Shown here: positions 43,006 to 57,700 of the stretch, in pieces | Layout: every line of letters begins with the position of its first letter | Numbering within the stretch: the first letter of the stretch is position 1 | From: Lactarius indigo | Lineage: Eukaryota; Basidiomycota; Agaricomycetes; Russulales; Russulaceae | Length of the DNA stretch: 64,000 nt | NCBI GenBank assembly: GCA_025766275.1 | Contig: JAFKAC010000022.1 | Coordinates: 776,452 to 840,451, forward strand | Direction of reading: 5' to 3' | Translations under genes and position numbers: made by a program | Notes under the pieces: generated by a model | Seen by the model: the letters and a program-made list of their open reading frames with translations, nothing else | What the model was told of the DNA's origin: nothing | Databases searched by the model: none

Positions 43006-46000
43006 TTATGCCTTGCCGGCCAAGGAAGCAATCGAGTAAAGCAGGTCCTTGTCCCCGCTCTCGTCGACCAACGAACGAAACCTACCGTTCTCCATTTTTA
43101 GGAGTTCGCTGGGCTTGTCAAATTCGACCTTTTATTGTACATCAATTCCTTCGAGTCCGAGGAGAGGAGGTTGGGGGAGAAACTCACAATTCGACCTGCA
43201 TCAAGGACCATCTATTTTTTTTTTTGTTTAGCTTGTGTTCATGGCGTGGGGAGAGGAATGGTAACCTACAACTTTGTCGGCGTCGATAATTGTTTGCAGA
43301 CGATGCGCGACAGTAATTAGCGTTACGTCCCCTTTAAGCTCGGTCCGGAGAGATGTCTGTATGATCGTATCCGTCTTGTGATCTATCCCACGTGCCACAT
43401 CAGCATCGCCTCACCTCCCAAAAGCCAGACGGGAAGAACGTTACCAATAGCAGACGTCGCTGCAAGCGAAAAAAAAATAATCAGCCAAAGCCGACACAGA
43501 AGGTGGGCGAGAACATGCACCTTCGTCGAGAATGAGTAGTTTGCTACCGCGTACTATCGCACGCGCAAGCGCCAATATCTGCCGCTGGCCGACGGAGAGA
43601 TTGCCACCGCCGCCAGAAATCTGGCTATCGAGAGTGAGACGGTCATCTTCGTCGTCGCTCTGTAGGGAGAAGAGCCCCGACGCGTGCAGCGCGCTGTTCA
43701 GGGTTGCATCGTCATATTGTGAGAACGGGTCGAGGTTCTCTCGCAGTGAGCCGCTCAGCAATTCGGGCTACGTGAAACAAACGAGTTTAGTTAGAGAAAG
43801 GAGAGAGGTGACGGGGATCCTCACGACTTGGGGTATGATAGTGATATTCGAGCGGAGCGCATCCAGGTTGATCGAGCTCGTGGGTCTGCCGTCGTAATAC
43901 ACGCTACCCTCCGTGAATATGCACCGGAGTAGCGACAGCGTTAGAGAGCTCTGACGACCTTTTTAGTAAGCCGCTTCAGCAGAAACGGTCAAGCTGAGAA
44001 CGGATACCTTGCCGCTTCCCGTGCGACCGACTGTTCCATTGATTAATTGCCGCCACCTAAGATACAACTATAGGCACTCACCAACACCCACGCGTTCACC
44101 GGATTTGATGTGGAAAGATATGTCATGAAGTACCTTCGGACCGTCCTGATGACAAGATGATGCTGAGTAACACCAGACACGCATCGCGAGAACCGACATG
44201 CCACGTACAAGAGAATAACGCGCTGAGAGCTTCTCGACCCTAAGATCTCCACTCGAGGGCCAATATGCCGGAGGTGTGCCATGCTCGGTCGGCTTGGGCT
44301 CCTGTTCAATGTTAATGTACGAGTGCATACGTTCCAAGCTGTGTGTAGCCCCCAATCAGCATCTAATCGCACACCAACGCAGAAAATGAAATTTCTCTCT
44401 TCACCTGTTGCCTAATAAAATCGTCAGATATATGAAGGAAAGTCACCCAAGGTAGAGAGTCCTCACTGCTGACTTCAAAGTCATTGAGGTTGCGTACCCA
44501 CCAGAGAATCAGGCTACTGAATCCAACTTGAGACGCCAATCAGTAATGGTTGGATATATTAAATATATGCAACGTACTGGCCATGGTGAGAGAGAATCCA
44601 GTATCCGAGGGAAGGGAACGCTCATTTGGTACGTAGATCAGGTAGGCCGCGAGGCTCGCAGCGAACAGTCCCCCTAGGAAGTCGATACGCAAGTTGATCC
44701 ACCTGTAGTAGGGTTAACCCAATTAGTTCTTCGCTGTGCATGACAGAGGCGAGCTGGTGGACTCGGCTTGCCTGTTCATGTTCCAGAAGGACCGGCCGGC
44801 CCTGGAGTACCTATCGATCCGCCTGTACGACTCTTCGCGGAAAGCAAGCTGTGCGCCATATGCTCGGATAGAAACTTCGGAGAGGTTCAGTTAGACCAAC
44901 AGCACATCCCTCACGAGAAGCAGACCTACTGAGCCCTGCGACGGAAGCGCCAAAGTGGCCTAGAACGGGCGCTTTTGCATTGCTCATCTCGCGCTTGATC
45001 GCGATCTGAGCCTTCATGTAGATACGGCCGAGCCATGCGCCAAAGACGGTGATGGCGATTCCGGGAACAGAAAACCCCGGTGTAAAGTACACCACAGCGA
45101 CAAACTTGAGGAACATGGCAGCTGAGATGTCGATGGTCCAGATAAATGTGTTGGCGACAGGGCCGTCCACTAGAGAAAGGGAGTTGTGAAGGACGTGCAT
45201 TCCACCCGGGAGGAAGGCGTAAACACGTACGAGAGCGGATATCCTGCGTGACGCGAGTGATGATCCGGGATGTTGGGGTCGTGTCCAGCCATCTGCAAAG
45301 CAGAAGAGCTTATCAGTAGAAGCCCGTGTCGGAATATTTGGAGATGCACCTTAGGGTTGTGCCCAGGACAGAGTCGATCAGGGTCCGGTGGATGGTCCTT
45401 GAGGCCCTTAAAGCACCAAATATGTAGACACCGAACCCCGCCATGTAGCTGGCAGTCGCCGCGAACAAGATAAGCCCGTAGACTGTGAGGTAGCTGGAAA
45501 ACGAAGGGCCAATAGTCATCAGCCAGAGGATGGGTCTAACCACCAGCATAGTGCAAGCTGGACCCTTACAAAGTAATATTAACCTGATCCGGTGGATAGA
45601 TGTCATATTGCTCGGCCCAGTAGCCCATGAACCAGGTCTGCACGGTCATGAGGGCGTCGCAAAGCAAGAGGCCGACGGGGAACAGTATCCAAAACAGGAC
45701 TGAGTGCGCTCCTCCCAGACCGTTAATAAATAACTTGACTTCATTTTGTTAAGCAATACACCAGTGAGCTTCACCGTCCAAAATGCGGAAACTTTGGATG
45801 GCGCGCTTACCTGCGTCCCAGCTAACGTGTCCCTCAGCGATCTCCTCGGTCAAGATCAGTTTCCCGTCCGCTGACTCCACCGTCTCGTCGGGCTTCACCG
45901 AGTCGATCTTCCCCTCGTTGTCCTTAATGGCCCGCGTGCCCTTGGAGAGTTCTTTCGCCAGTGTCTTGTCCTTCTCGAGCGCGTCTGAAACCGAGCCCCG

Positions 46001-49000
46001 GCTAGCGATCCGACCATCCTTGCCGAGCGAAACGACATAGTCTGCAAGAGGGGTAGCTATCGCGACGTTGTGCGTCTGCCGTGTGTCGGGAAAGATGATA
46101 GGCATGAGCGGGTGGGAAGGGGTGACTTACGACGAGTAAGATGGTTCTTCCGCAAATCAAGTCACCTTTGAAGCACTCCTCAACGATCCACCGTGCAGTG
46201 TGGACATCCAGAGCGGCTAGAACCTTTGCAAGAATGATACCGATGATAACCAGAGGCAGGAGAATACCGAAGGAAAGTACTTACGTCATCGAGGATGAGG
46301 ATCTGAGATGAAGAGTAGACAGCGCGAGCGAGGGTAACTCGAGCCTTCTGACCACCGCTACAAGATGAACGGATGGAATCAGCAAGGGCCGTGTCGTGTA
46401 AGAGTCTACTCTTTATGATACCTCAAGGTCAAACCCTTCTCTCCGACTTCGGTCTTGTCCCCTGCATCGAACAAGCTGAGATCACGTTGCAAACCACATT
46501 GGTATATGACTTGAAACGAATTGCGGCATCAGCGACTCAGATGTGAATACTGTCAGAACTAATTACCTTTGTTGTATCTCTCTTCGTCGTATGGGGCCCC
46601 AAACAAGATGTTATCCTGCTCTTCGCTCAGAACCAAAAATCCAAGCGTGAGTACATTCGCTGTCCTCACCCTGATAGTCTCATTCTGTACCCACGACTCC
46701 TGTGCAGCGTAGCTTACCCCGCCTTCCCTTGGCAGATGATACCACGAGTTGGGGCTCATCGGCACGAAATGCATCTCACCGAGTAGGGCCATCAGCAACG
46801 ACGTCTTGCCGGAACCGGTCGGCCCGATAATCAGGTTGAAGCAACCACGCTTAAACAGCAGCTCGCCTTGCACCCGGAGGGTGAACCGGCGGCGGGATGG
46901 AGTGAGCATGCCATCGGTGCGGTCATTCGACCAGGTGAAACTGGCATTTCGGAAACCGATTACGTCCTGGTCGAAGTGTGACGCATCTGCCAGCACCACT
47001 CGCTCAGAGGCCTTATCGGCATTCGCGAATTCGTCTAGCAACTCGGTCTGCCAAAGAGGCTGTATGTGTTAAGTAGTCACATAGAGAGTGAATTGCTCAC
47101 ATCTTGCAAAAAATCGTTCACGCGATCGAGGGAGACTCTCGCCTGAATAAACATGGGAATCATCCGGAATATCGAATGAAGCTGGTCGCTAAGAAGATCA
47201 AACACTGGAAAAGATGTATCCCATCAGCGCCCACGCCATCAGTGAAGATCCTGAGACTGACCTGCCATGGACGAAAACACGGCCGATGCTGCAGACAGAT
47301 TCAGTATAGGCGCACTCTTGGAGAGGAACACGAAATTACGTGTAAGTGCGCGCTTCATAATTGCAGTCTGCAGACCTTGTCAGTTCAGACACTACTAGTA
47401 GCCTGAGCAGGTCGAGCGCACGCACATAAGTGACGTATGTGACAACCATCTTCTCAGAATGTCTGTCAGAACAAATCAGCAGGCACTCGCAGGGCGGGGC
47501 AACGCACCGTGATGACCGGTATGAAAAAGCTTTATGTCCATGTCAGATGGATTAAAAGAGAAGCTGGGGGCACCCACTTGATGATAATGATGATCACGTT
47601 CAAAGTCTGGCGCAATTTGATGTACTGCAGCTCCTGTTCCCTCTTCTCAGCTAGCCTCGCAGCGATCTTAGGCTCCCAACCAAACAGCTTGATCATCCGC
47701 AGAATGCCCATAGCTACAGTCGAAGCTCATCAGTGTTCACACAGCGCGCAGGCTTGTGTCTGTGGCCTCACTTTCGGTAGCAGCTTGCACACGCGCATCC
47801 GTCTAACCGCGAAGTAAATCCCGACGTCAAGACATTGATAAGGCAAGATACTCACACGTTTCACGGCTTCCTTCTGTACTTTTTGGATTTTTCCTGCAAC
47901 GGTGCCCGGAATTGGGGAAAGGGCGACCATCACGACCATCCCGACGATTGCACTCCAACCAAGGATGTTGTACAGGAACCAGATGCATATCACGACCTGC
48001 AGCGGAAAATATAAAACTAAGGAGACAAAGATGAGCCCGCGGGTGGGAGGGGGAAGAGAAAGGGACCACAAACCGAGAAGTAAGATATCCCGTCCTTCGA
48101 CAATGTTCTCCAGATCAGTCGACACCAGGTTGTTCATCTTTCCCGCCAGATTGCTCGAATCTCCCGGCTCGTTTCCACCTTCCCTGATACTGTCAGATCC
48201 GGGAGATTCCTCCTTTCTCTTGCTCTTCATGCTCGAAGCCGCGATAGTTGATTGCCCGCTCCGAGTCTCCTCGCCGCTCCCACCGGCTTGCCCGGATGTG
48301 ATATTGATCTCGACCACTGACCCACTGTCTGGCGTAGTGGCTTCGCTGCGAGCCTCGGGAGTAGCATCGGGCGTAGCCGCAGGGGAAGACGATGTCTCGG
48401 CTTTCACCCGGATGCGCAGGGCGTGCTCAAAAACGAGTTGTGTGACGATGGCAGTGACCCGCACGAGAGTACCCGACTAAAAACATGGTCGACGCATGAG
48501 GAAATTGGCACAGTAAATATCCTCTATCACTGACTGCGATAAAATAGTACCATTGGAGAGCGATGGTTCCGAGAGCAGGACCCAGAAAAATATACGCAAC
48601 CCAAACCCATGGACGAACGACAGCACCTTCCCCCTGGGTTTCGAGGTAGCTGGTAGGGAGACTATAAGTATATTTGTAAGGTCATCAAGATAAAACGGGT
48701 ACCGCAAGAGCTGATTCATCCCAAATGGTGCCATTAGCGTCGAAAACACTTTAATCACGACGAAGATCGCTAGTTGGATGTATTCACGGCCTAGATGGAG
48801 TGTAAGCGACGCATCACTTAATAGCACATAAACAACGGACGGAAGACCGCCATGAATCCCCAGAAAATGTGCCTTCTGGGTCCGCCAGAAAATGTATCCA
48901 AGTGCTAGCAGACCATATTAGCAAAACACTTGCACTAACAACCAAGGTGGACCTGCTTTGAAACTCCTTTTCACGAGGTTCCTGGTGTAGTCGTAGTCGG

Positions 49001-50096
49001 CGAGTGGTGGTAGCATGTCATGGGATAGATGTGGAACACGATATGCCAAGAAAACGATAGGCTCAAGGAAGGTATATAACATCATAGATAGAAGTGAGGC
49101 GGTCTGTTCAGGGTTGATCACCTGCTGGGGGTCCTGCAACTATAGTCAGAGACCGAAAAATATGATATTATATGGTGATAGACAAACTCGCCTTGGGATC
49201 AATAGGGATATACTGGTACGGGATGAGCAGAGGGATGACGATAGCCGCGAAAGCCAGAAGGCCAATTCTGACCCATAGCAAAGGGCCTTCGGATGCGTCG
49301 ACAGGTGACAAGGTGAAAGTAAGCAGCGGCCAGAGGTTGCGGTAAGCGTAGATGGAGAAAGTGCCAAGCAAGAGTGAGCAGAGATGGAACGAAGCGACCG
49401 ATGCGCGGATTCTCCGGGCAGTCACAGTCATTAATCCCAAAAAGCCCGCATACAGCTTTGTTAAGTTACTCAAATGAGAAAGAAAAGTTTGGCGGCTGAG
49501 ACGACGCACATAGGTTAGACAAAGCGTGAGATCGAGCCACTCGCGTTTGGTGAGAGAGCCACCACTATAACGGTGATTGTCCTCGTACCCCCTACCATTG
49601 AGCGCGCTCACTGCAAACAACGGTGAGACGTGCTGCTGACCCTCTCCCACGAATCTGAATATTGCGAGGCCGAGGAGTGCGAGAACGACAAGGAGGCGCA
49701 AAACCTGGAAAAGGAAGATGATCGACCCTCCTGATTTTTTCACATGGTCCTTGACAGTCAACACGAAACTTGTCCGAGTGGCGCTCACAGTGACGCCAGA
49801 CTCGGCGTGGGTAACGGCCACCGGCGCGTCTTCGCAGTGAAGCCGTCGAGCTGGACCAGACGAGAATATGGCCTGGACAAGGAGGACGAGGATGGAAAGA
49901 AGCGCGAGGTAGGACGGGATGAGGAGCGGGTGGATCCAAAGTCTGAGAACAACATTACAATTCCCGTAGCATATATGTCAGGAAATGGAGACTGAGAATG
50001 GGGTGCAAGTGCGCTACATGATGCCAGGAGCACTCACGATGGGGGCTTTTGGGCCAGCGCCTCATCTATGGTGGCGAGGACGACCTGGTCCATCAT
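43006..50096 (-). CDS. ABCC (MRP-type) full-length ABC transporter, copy B
   Basis: Start MMDQVVLATIDEALAQKPP at 50096 (the second Met at 50093 matches copy C and may be the real start); TAA at 43006. Same order as copy A: TMD0, TMD1 with the longest Ser/Gly/Glu loop (…GSGEETRSGQST…), NBD1 (GPTGSGKTSLL, LSGGQ, LILDD), TMD2, NBD2 (GRTGSGKSS, NLSVGQRQ, LDEATSAID). The C-terminus is shorter than in the other copies, ending ASLAGKA because of an earlier stop. Expected ATP-driven exporter; substrate unknown. No disabling change seen in the segments traced. Confidence 0.85.
43445..43459 (-). other. 15-nt microexon after Walker B of NBD2 (ABC copy B)
   Basis: CGACGTCTGCTATTG between an intron ending TTGCAG and one starting GTAACG; encodes the same A-T-S-A-I. 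Confidence 0.8.
44008..44030 (-). other. 23-nt microexon encoding NBD2 Walker A (ABC copy B)
   Basis: Same length and position as in copy A, preceded by an AG acceptor and followed by GTATCC. Confidence 0.8.
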
Positions 50097-51788
50097 GTGG
50101 TGAGGGGAGCCGAGTTTTTTCTGGTTTTTCCTGCAAAATAACGTATGAGTGTGTTGTTGGTAATTTGGGGGTTTATGTAAGAAGAGTCGTCATTGGAGTC
50201 AAGAGTGGGTCAATACAACAGAAGAGTTACGAGATTGACGACCATGAGCACGTGCAGTACTTCTCTCTTATCTTTTCGTTGTATTCGGAACCGTACATCA
50301 CCACGCGGGGCGCGTCTTCGCCGGGCGGCGAGACGGTCATGACTCGGATGGGTGGAATACGCGGGTAGTAGCTAACTTACTAGTTACGCATCCTTCCCAC
50401 GGTACGGTCCGCCCTCCCATCAACTGTCATTGCCAAGGCCACCTTGAAGGCCACTGCCTTTATCCAAACGCACGGGCAGAGTGTGCATCAGTAGATGGAC
50501 CCCGGGGCCCGAGATGAACGCCCTGACGGACAAAATGGATCAGTCACTCCATGCGCTGCCAACACAGATCTCGAAAAAATTGTGGGAAATTCAATGAGAA
50601 ATTGATAAGGCATGGATAAGGTCCAGGTTCCACAAATCCTCAGCGCTAGGCCTCAGCTTGCACACCAGCCGATTTCAACATGTTGGTGAATTGTTGCCGT
50701 ATGGCAGGTCGGGAAGATGTGCTGTCGTAGTGCCACCGACTTCACCGATGTCCCTTACTGGCTCTGTCTGTACGTCCTCACGGTCAGTAATTTTGTCATG
50801 CAACAATGGTGACCGGTCCCGAAGGTACACGAGAACTCCCGGGACTTTTAAAGATCAGGTACGGGGGCAACAGGTGTACAACCACGGAAGTAGAGCAGGA
50901 ACATCCAATTGCATGCAAGAACTATGAACACCGCTTCACCATCACCCCATCTCACCGTCCGCCGCTGGAATATCGCCCCCATCGTCAGGTGAGTTCGTGT
51001 TCGGGCCCATCAATATGTCAACGTTGATAGACCACGTTCAAATCTACCTCCGCCTCACGCAGCCCAGCGTCAGACTCCGTTTGGTAGAAAATAGTGCGTG
51101 AGAGTGAGGTCGACGGCTGGAGTAAAGAGAGGAGTATTAGCGAGTCAAGAACGGGTTAGATCCATGGTTGAATCCTAGAAATAAATTTATTTAAACAAAG
51201 AAGGTGCGACTTGGCCGTGAGTGTGGGCTGAAAAAACTATCGCGCTTTGACATCTTTTTTTTTGATCCATTTATATCCCGGCTGATAGGCCGTAGGCCTA
51301 GACCGGACACACCATGAACAAGCCGCACTGAAAGGGGGGGGGGTTGTAACGCGAAGGCGCTCCTGGCAGTCACGGTATCGTGGATTGATAGCGCGGACCT
51401 TGATGGGCCAACTAGGCGCTGCTCCTGGACCGCTTTTTGAGGGGCATGTCAAGATAGGTGCACGCTGACCATCAAGCTGGCCACGACAAATTCTCAGTAT
51501 GGGCCGTTATCACGCTAGAGTTATACCCTTGGTGTGTTGTTACATTAATGCTTGGCTTTCGGGTTCGTGCCTCGTTGGCGTGATCAGCGGCCTGTTTCAA
51601 GGGTTAGTCGCTTCAAATGAGCAGCAATAGGCTGACCATCCTCGATGAAAAGGGGAAATGGCGTCCAGGGCAGGAGGGAGAATGTATTTTTCGCGAGTTC
51701 AGTCAATTTGCTTAAATGCAGTCCCACTCAGCCGCTTTCTCTTTGCTCTATGTAAACTGTGAGATACCAAGTGGTGAATTGTAATCCT
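50097..51788. other. Spacer between ABC copies B and C; no gene supported
   Basis: Holds the presumed copy B upstream region (50097-50420) and the copy C 3' flank (about 51240-51788), both paralogous to the other spacers. A run of ten or more G lies near 51337, a likely length-variable site. No coding frame with recognisable content. Confidence 0.5.
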
Positions 51789-54700
51789 TTATGATGTAGT
51801 CGTCGTCGTCGTCCCTCCGCCTTGTGCCTTACCGGCCGAAGAAGCCATCGAATACAGCAGGTCTTTGTCCCCGCTCTCATCAACCAACGAACGGAACCTA
51901 CCGTTCTCCATTTTCAACAGTTCGCTCGGCTTGTCGAATTCAACCTATTATTTTGTTTTCCTTTTAAGTCCGAACACAGTAGGTCAGGGAGACACTCACG
52001 ATTCGTCCTGCATCCAGGACCATCTATTTTTATATCTTTGGCCTATGTTTATGGTCGGGGGTGAGGAAGGGGTACTCACAACTTTATCGGCATCAATGAT
52101 CGTTTGTAGACGATGCGCGACCGTGACGAGTGTTACGTCCCCTTTAAGCTCATTCCGGAGAGATGTCTGTATGATCGTATCCGTCTTATAATCTGCGCCA
52201 TGTGCCAGCTCAGTATCTCTTTCCACAAAGCAAACTGGAAGACACTACCAATAGCAGACGTTGCTGCAATCAAAAAAAAAACGTATTAACAAAAGCAACA
52301 CAGAAGAGGGTGAGGGGAATTGCGCACCTTCGTCGAGAATAAGCAACTTGCTCCCACGTACTATCGCACGCGCAAGCGCCAATATCTGCCGCTGGCCAAC
52401 AGAGAGGTTTCCCCCGCCGCTTGAAATCTGGCTATCGAGGGTGAGACGACCATCTTCGTCGTCGCTCTGCAAGGAGAAGAGCCCCGATGCGCGTAGGGCG
52501 CCGTTCAGAGTTGCGTCGTCGTATTGTGAGAACGGGTCGAGGTTCTCTCGCAGTGAGCCGCTCAACAATTCGGGCTAAAAAAAAAAAATCCTTGTAGGAC
52601 AACGAAATGTGGAAAGTCGTAGACGTGCTCACGACTTGGGGTATGATGGTTATATTCGAGCGGAGCGCATCCAGGTTGATCGAGCTCGTGAGTCTGCCGT
52701 CGTAATACACGCTACCCTCCGTAAACATGCATCGGAGTAGTGACAGCGTTAGAGAGCTCTGAAGACCTTTTTAGTAAGCCGCTTCAGCAGAAACGATCAA
52801 GCTGAGAACGGATACCTTGCCGCTTCCCGTGCGACCGACTGTTCCGTTGATCAATTGCCGCCACCTAAGATACAACTATAGGCACTCACCAATACCCACA
52901 CGTTCACCGGATTTGATGTGGAAAGATATGTCATGAAGAACCTTCGGACCGTCCTGATGACAAGATGGTACTGAGTAACGCCGGACGCGCATCGCGAGGA
53001 CTGGTATGTCGCGTACAAGAGAATAACGCGCTGAGAGCTTCTCGACCCTAAGATCTCCGCTCGCAGGCCAATATGCCGGAGGGATGCCCTGCTTGGTCGG
53101 CTTGGGCTCCTGTTCAACGTGAATGTACGAGTGCATACGCTCCAAGCTGTGTGTAGCCCCAATCAGCGTCTCTCCCCACACCTACTCAGAAAATGAGACT
53201 TCTTTCTTCACCTGTTGCCTGATAAAATCATCAGAGATACCAATGAAAGCCGTACAAGGTAGAGAATCCTCACTGCTGACTTCAAAGTCGTTGAGATTGC
53301 GCACCCACCAGAGAATCAGGCTACTGAATCCAACTTGAGACGCCAATCAGTAATGGTTGGATATATTAAATATATGCAACGTACTGGCCATGGTGAGAGA
53401 GAATCCAGTGTCAGAGGGAAGGGAACGTTCATTTGGTACGTAGATCAGGTAGGCAGCGAGGCTTGCAGCGAACAGCCCGCCTAGGAAGTCGATACGCAAG
53501 TTTATCCATCTGTAGTAGGGTCAATCCAATTAGGTCTTCGCTTGCATGACAGAGGCGAGCTGGTGGACTCGGCTTGCCTGTTCATGTTATAAAAGGACCG
53601 GCCGGCCCTGGAGTACCTATCGATCCGCCTGTACGACTCTTCGCGGAACGCAAGCTGTGCGCCATATGCCCGGATAGATACTTCGGAAAGGTGGAGTTAG
53701 ACCAACAGTACATCCGTCACGAGGAGCAGACCTACTGAGCCCTGCGACGGAAGCACCAAAGTGGCCTAGAACGGGCGCCTTTGCATTGCTCATCTCGCGC
53801 TTGATCGCGATCTGGGCCTTCATGTAGACACGGCCGAGCCAGGCACCAAGGACAGCGATGGCGATTCCGGGAACAGAAAACACCGGCGTGAGGTACACCA
53901 CGGCAATGAACTTGAGGAACATGCCGACTGAGATGTCGGTGACCCTGAAAAATGCATCGGCGAGTGGGCCGTCCACTAGATAAAGGGAATTGTGAAGGAC
54001 GTGAATTCCGCCTGGGAGGAAGGTGGAAACACGTACGAGAGCGGATATCCTGCGTGACGCGAGTGATGATCCGGGATGTTGGGGTCGTGTCCAGCCACCT
54101 GCGAAGCAAAAGAAATTATCAGTAGAAGCCCGTGTCGGGACAGTTGGAGATACACCTCAAGGTTGTGCCCAGAACAGACCCAATCAAGGTCCGGTGGATG
54201 GTCTTTGAGGCCCTTAAAGCACCAAACGTGTAGACAGCGAACCCCGCCGTGTAACTAGTTATCGCCGCGAGTAAGATAAGCCCGTAGACTATGAGGTAGC
54301 TAGAAACGAAGGGGTAATAGCCATCAGCCAGAAGATGGTCAAACCACAGGCATTCTGGAAGCTGGACTCTTACAAAGTGATATTAACCTGCTCCCATGGG
54401 TAGATGTTATATTGCTCGGCCCAGTAGCCCATGAACCAGGTCTGCACGGTCATAAAGGCGGAGAAAAGCAACATGCCGCCAGCATATGCTATCCAAAAAA
54501 GGACTGGGTTCGCTCCTCCCAAACCACTAAAAAACAACTTGACTTGATTTTTGTTGAGAGGTGCAAGGTGAGCTTCACCGTCCGAAATGGAGAAACGTTG
54601 GACCGCGCGCTCACTTGCGTCCCAGCTGACGTCTCCCTCGGCGATCTCCTCGGCCAAGATCAACTTCCCGTCCACTGGCTTCGCCGTCTCATTGGGCTCC

Positions 54701-57700
54701 TCCGAGTCTATCTTCGTCTCGTTGTCCATTACCACGCGGGTGTCCTCCGCGAGTTGCTTTGCCAATGTCTTGTCCTTCTTGAGCGCGTCTGAAACTGAGC
54801 CACGACTAGCGATCCGGCCATCCTTGCCGAGCGAAACGACGTAATCCGCGAGGGGGCTAGCCATCGCGACGTTGTGCGTCTGCAATGTGTCGGGAATGAC
54901 CATAGGTATACATGGGTGGGAAGGGGTGACTCACGACGAGTATGACGGTCCTTCCGCGAATCAAATCACCTTTGAAGCACTTCTCGACGATCCACCGTGC
55001 AGTGTGGACATCCAGAGCGGCTAGAACCTTTGCAAGCATGGTGTCGATAGCTAGAGGAACGAAAATACCGCAGGAAAACTTACGTCATCGAGGATGAGGA
55101 TCTGAGATGAAGAGTAGACCGCGCGAGCGAGGGTGACACGGGCCTTCTGACCACCGCTACAATATGAAGAAATTGAGTCAGCAAGGGCGTGTCATGTAAG
55201 AGTCCGCTCTTTACAATACCTCAAAGTCAAACCCTTCTCTCCAACTTCGGTCGTGTCCCCTGCATCGAACAAGCTGAGATCGCGTTGCAAACCACACTGA
55301 TAAATGACTGGAAAACAATCGATGCATCAGTAACTTAGATACGACGACAGTCAGAGTGAACTACCTTTGTTGTATCTCTCTTCGTCGTATAGGGCCCCGA
55401 ACAAGATGTTATCCTGCTCTTCATTCAGAACCAGAAAATACGAGCGCAAGCACGTTGATCGTCCTCACCTTGATAGTCTCATTCTGTACCCACGACTCCT
55501 GCGCGGAATAGCTGACTCCGCCTTCCCTCGGCAGATGATACCACGAGTCGTGGCTCATCGGCATGAAATACATCTCGCCGAGCAGCGCCATTAGCAACGA
55601 CGTCTTTCCGGAGCCGGTCGGCCCGATGATCAGGTTGAAGCAACCACGCTTAAACAGTAGCTCGCCTTGCACACGGAGGGTAAATCGGCGCCGTGATGGC
55701 GTGAGCGTGCCATCGACGTGGTCATTCGACCAGGTGAAGCTGGCATTCTGGAACCCAATTACATCCCGGTGGAACTGTGACGCATCTGTCAGTATCACTC
55801 GCTCAGAGTCCTTCTCAGCATCTGCGAACTCGTCTAACAACTCAGTCTGCCAAAGGGATTTTATATGTCAAGTAGTGACACAGATAGTGATACGCTTACA
55901 TCATGCAAGAAATCGTTCACGCGATCGAGGGAGACCCTTGCCCGTATAAACATAGGAATCATCCACAATATTCTTTGAAATTGATCGCGGATGATATCGA
56001 ACACTGGAAAAGATGAGCCCCATCACCACCCACCCCATCAGCGATGGTCCTGAAACTGACCTGCCATAGACGAAAATACGGCCGATGCTGCAAACAAATT
56101 CAGAACAGGTACGCTCTCGTAGAAGGAGCACGAAATTACGTGTAAGTGCACGCTTCATAATCGCAGTCTGCAGATCTGGTCGGTCAGTTCAGACATTACC
56201 CTGATCGAGTCAAGCGCACCCACGTAAGTGACGTATGTAACGACCATCTTCCCAGAGTGCCAGTCAGAACCAATCAGCAGGCACCCACAGGATGACGTGA
56301 CGTACTGTGATGACCTGTATGAAAAAGCTAGATGTCTACGTCAGAGAGATTAAGAGAGAAACTGGGAGCACCTACTTGATGTTTCCGTTGATCAAGATCA
56401 AAATCTGGCGCAATTTGATGTACCGCAGTTCCTGCTCCCTCTTCTCAGCTAGCCGCGCGGCGATCTTAGGCTCCCAACCAAACAGTTTAATCATCCGAAA
56501 AATCCCCATAGCTGCAGTCGACACTCGTCAATACCTATACAACGTAGGCTTGCGTCTGTGACCTCACTTTCGATAGCAGCTTGGACACGCGCATCCGTCT
56601 AACCGTGAAGTAAAATTAGACGCCGAGACATGGATAAGGCAGATACTCACACGCTTTGCTGCCTCTCTTTGAATTTTTTGAATTTTTCCTGCAACGGTTC
56701 CCGGAATTGGGAAAAGGGCAACCATCACGACCATCCCGGCGAATGCACTCCAGCCAAGAATGTTATACAAGAACCAGACGCAAATTATAATCTGCAGCGG
56801 AAAATATAAAACTATGGAGAAAATAACAAAGATGAGCCCACGGGCAGTAGGTAGGACGAGGAGAGACGACAAACCGAGGAGCAAGAAATCCACTCCGTTG
56901 GCAAGGTTCTCAAGATCAGTCGAAACCAGATTGTTCATCTTTCCCACCAGATTTCTCGAAACGCCCGGTTCGTCGCCACTCGCCCTGCCGCTGTCTGGTC
57001 CGAGAGCTTCCTCCTTTCGCTTTCCCTTGACGCCCGGCGTCGCGATTACTGACTCACTATCTGGCGTCGAGGCTTCGCTGCAAACCTCGGGAATGGCGTC
57101 GGGAGTGGCCACTGGGGAAGACGAAGTCTCGGCTTTCACGCGGATGCGTAGGGCGTGTTCAAAGACTAGTTGTGTGATGATAGCAGTGACCCGCACGCGA
57201 GTGCCAGTCTAAGGACAAGGTTGAGTATGAGGAACTCCGTATATTAACCGTCCTCGATCACCGACCACCATGAATATGTACCACTGGAAAGCGATGATTC
57301 CGAGGGCAGGTCCAAGGAAAAGATACGCAACCCAAACCCATGGACGAACGACAGCACCTTCCCCCCGGGTTTCGAGGTAGCTGGTAGGGGGACTCTCAGT
57401 ATATCCGTAAGGTCATCAAGATAAAACGGGTACCGCAACAGCTGATTCATTCCAAATGGTGCCATTAGCGTCGAAAACACTTTAATCACGACGAAGATCG
57501 CTAGTTGTGTGTATTCACGACCTAGATGGAGTGTAAGCGACCATCGCTTAACAGTACGCAAAGAACGGACGGAAGACCTCCACAAACCCCCCGAAAATGT
57601 GCTTCTTGGGTCCGCCAGAAAATGTATCCAAGTGCTAGCAGACAATGTTAGCAAAACACTTGCGCTAACAACCAAGATGAACCTGCTTTAAAACTCCTTT

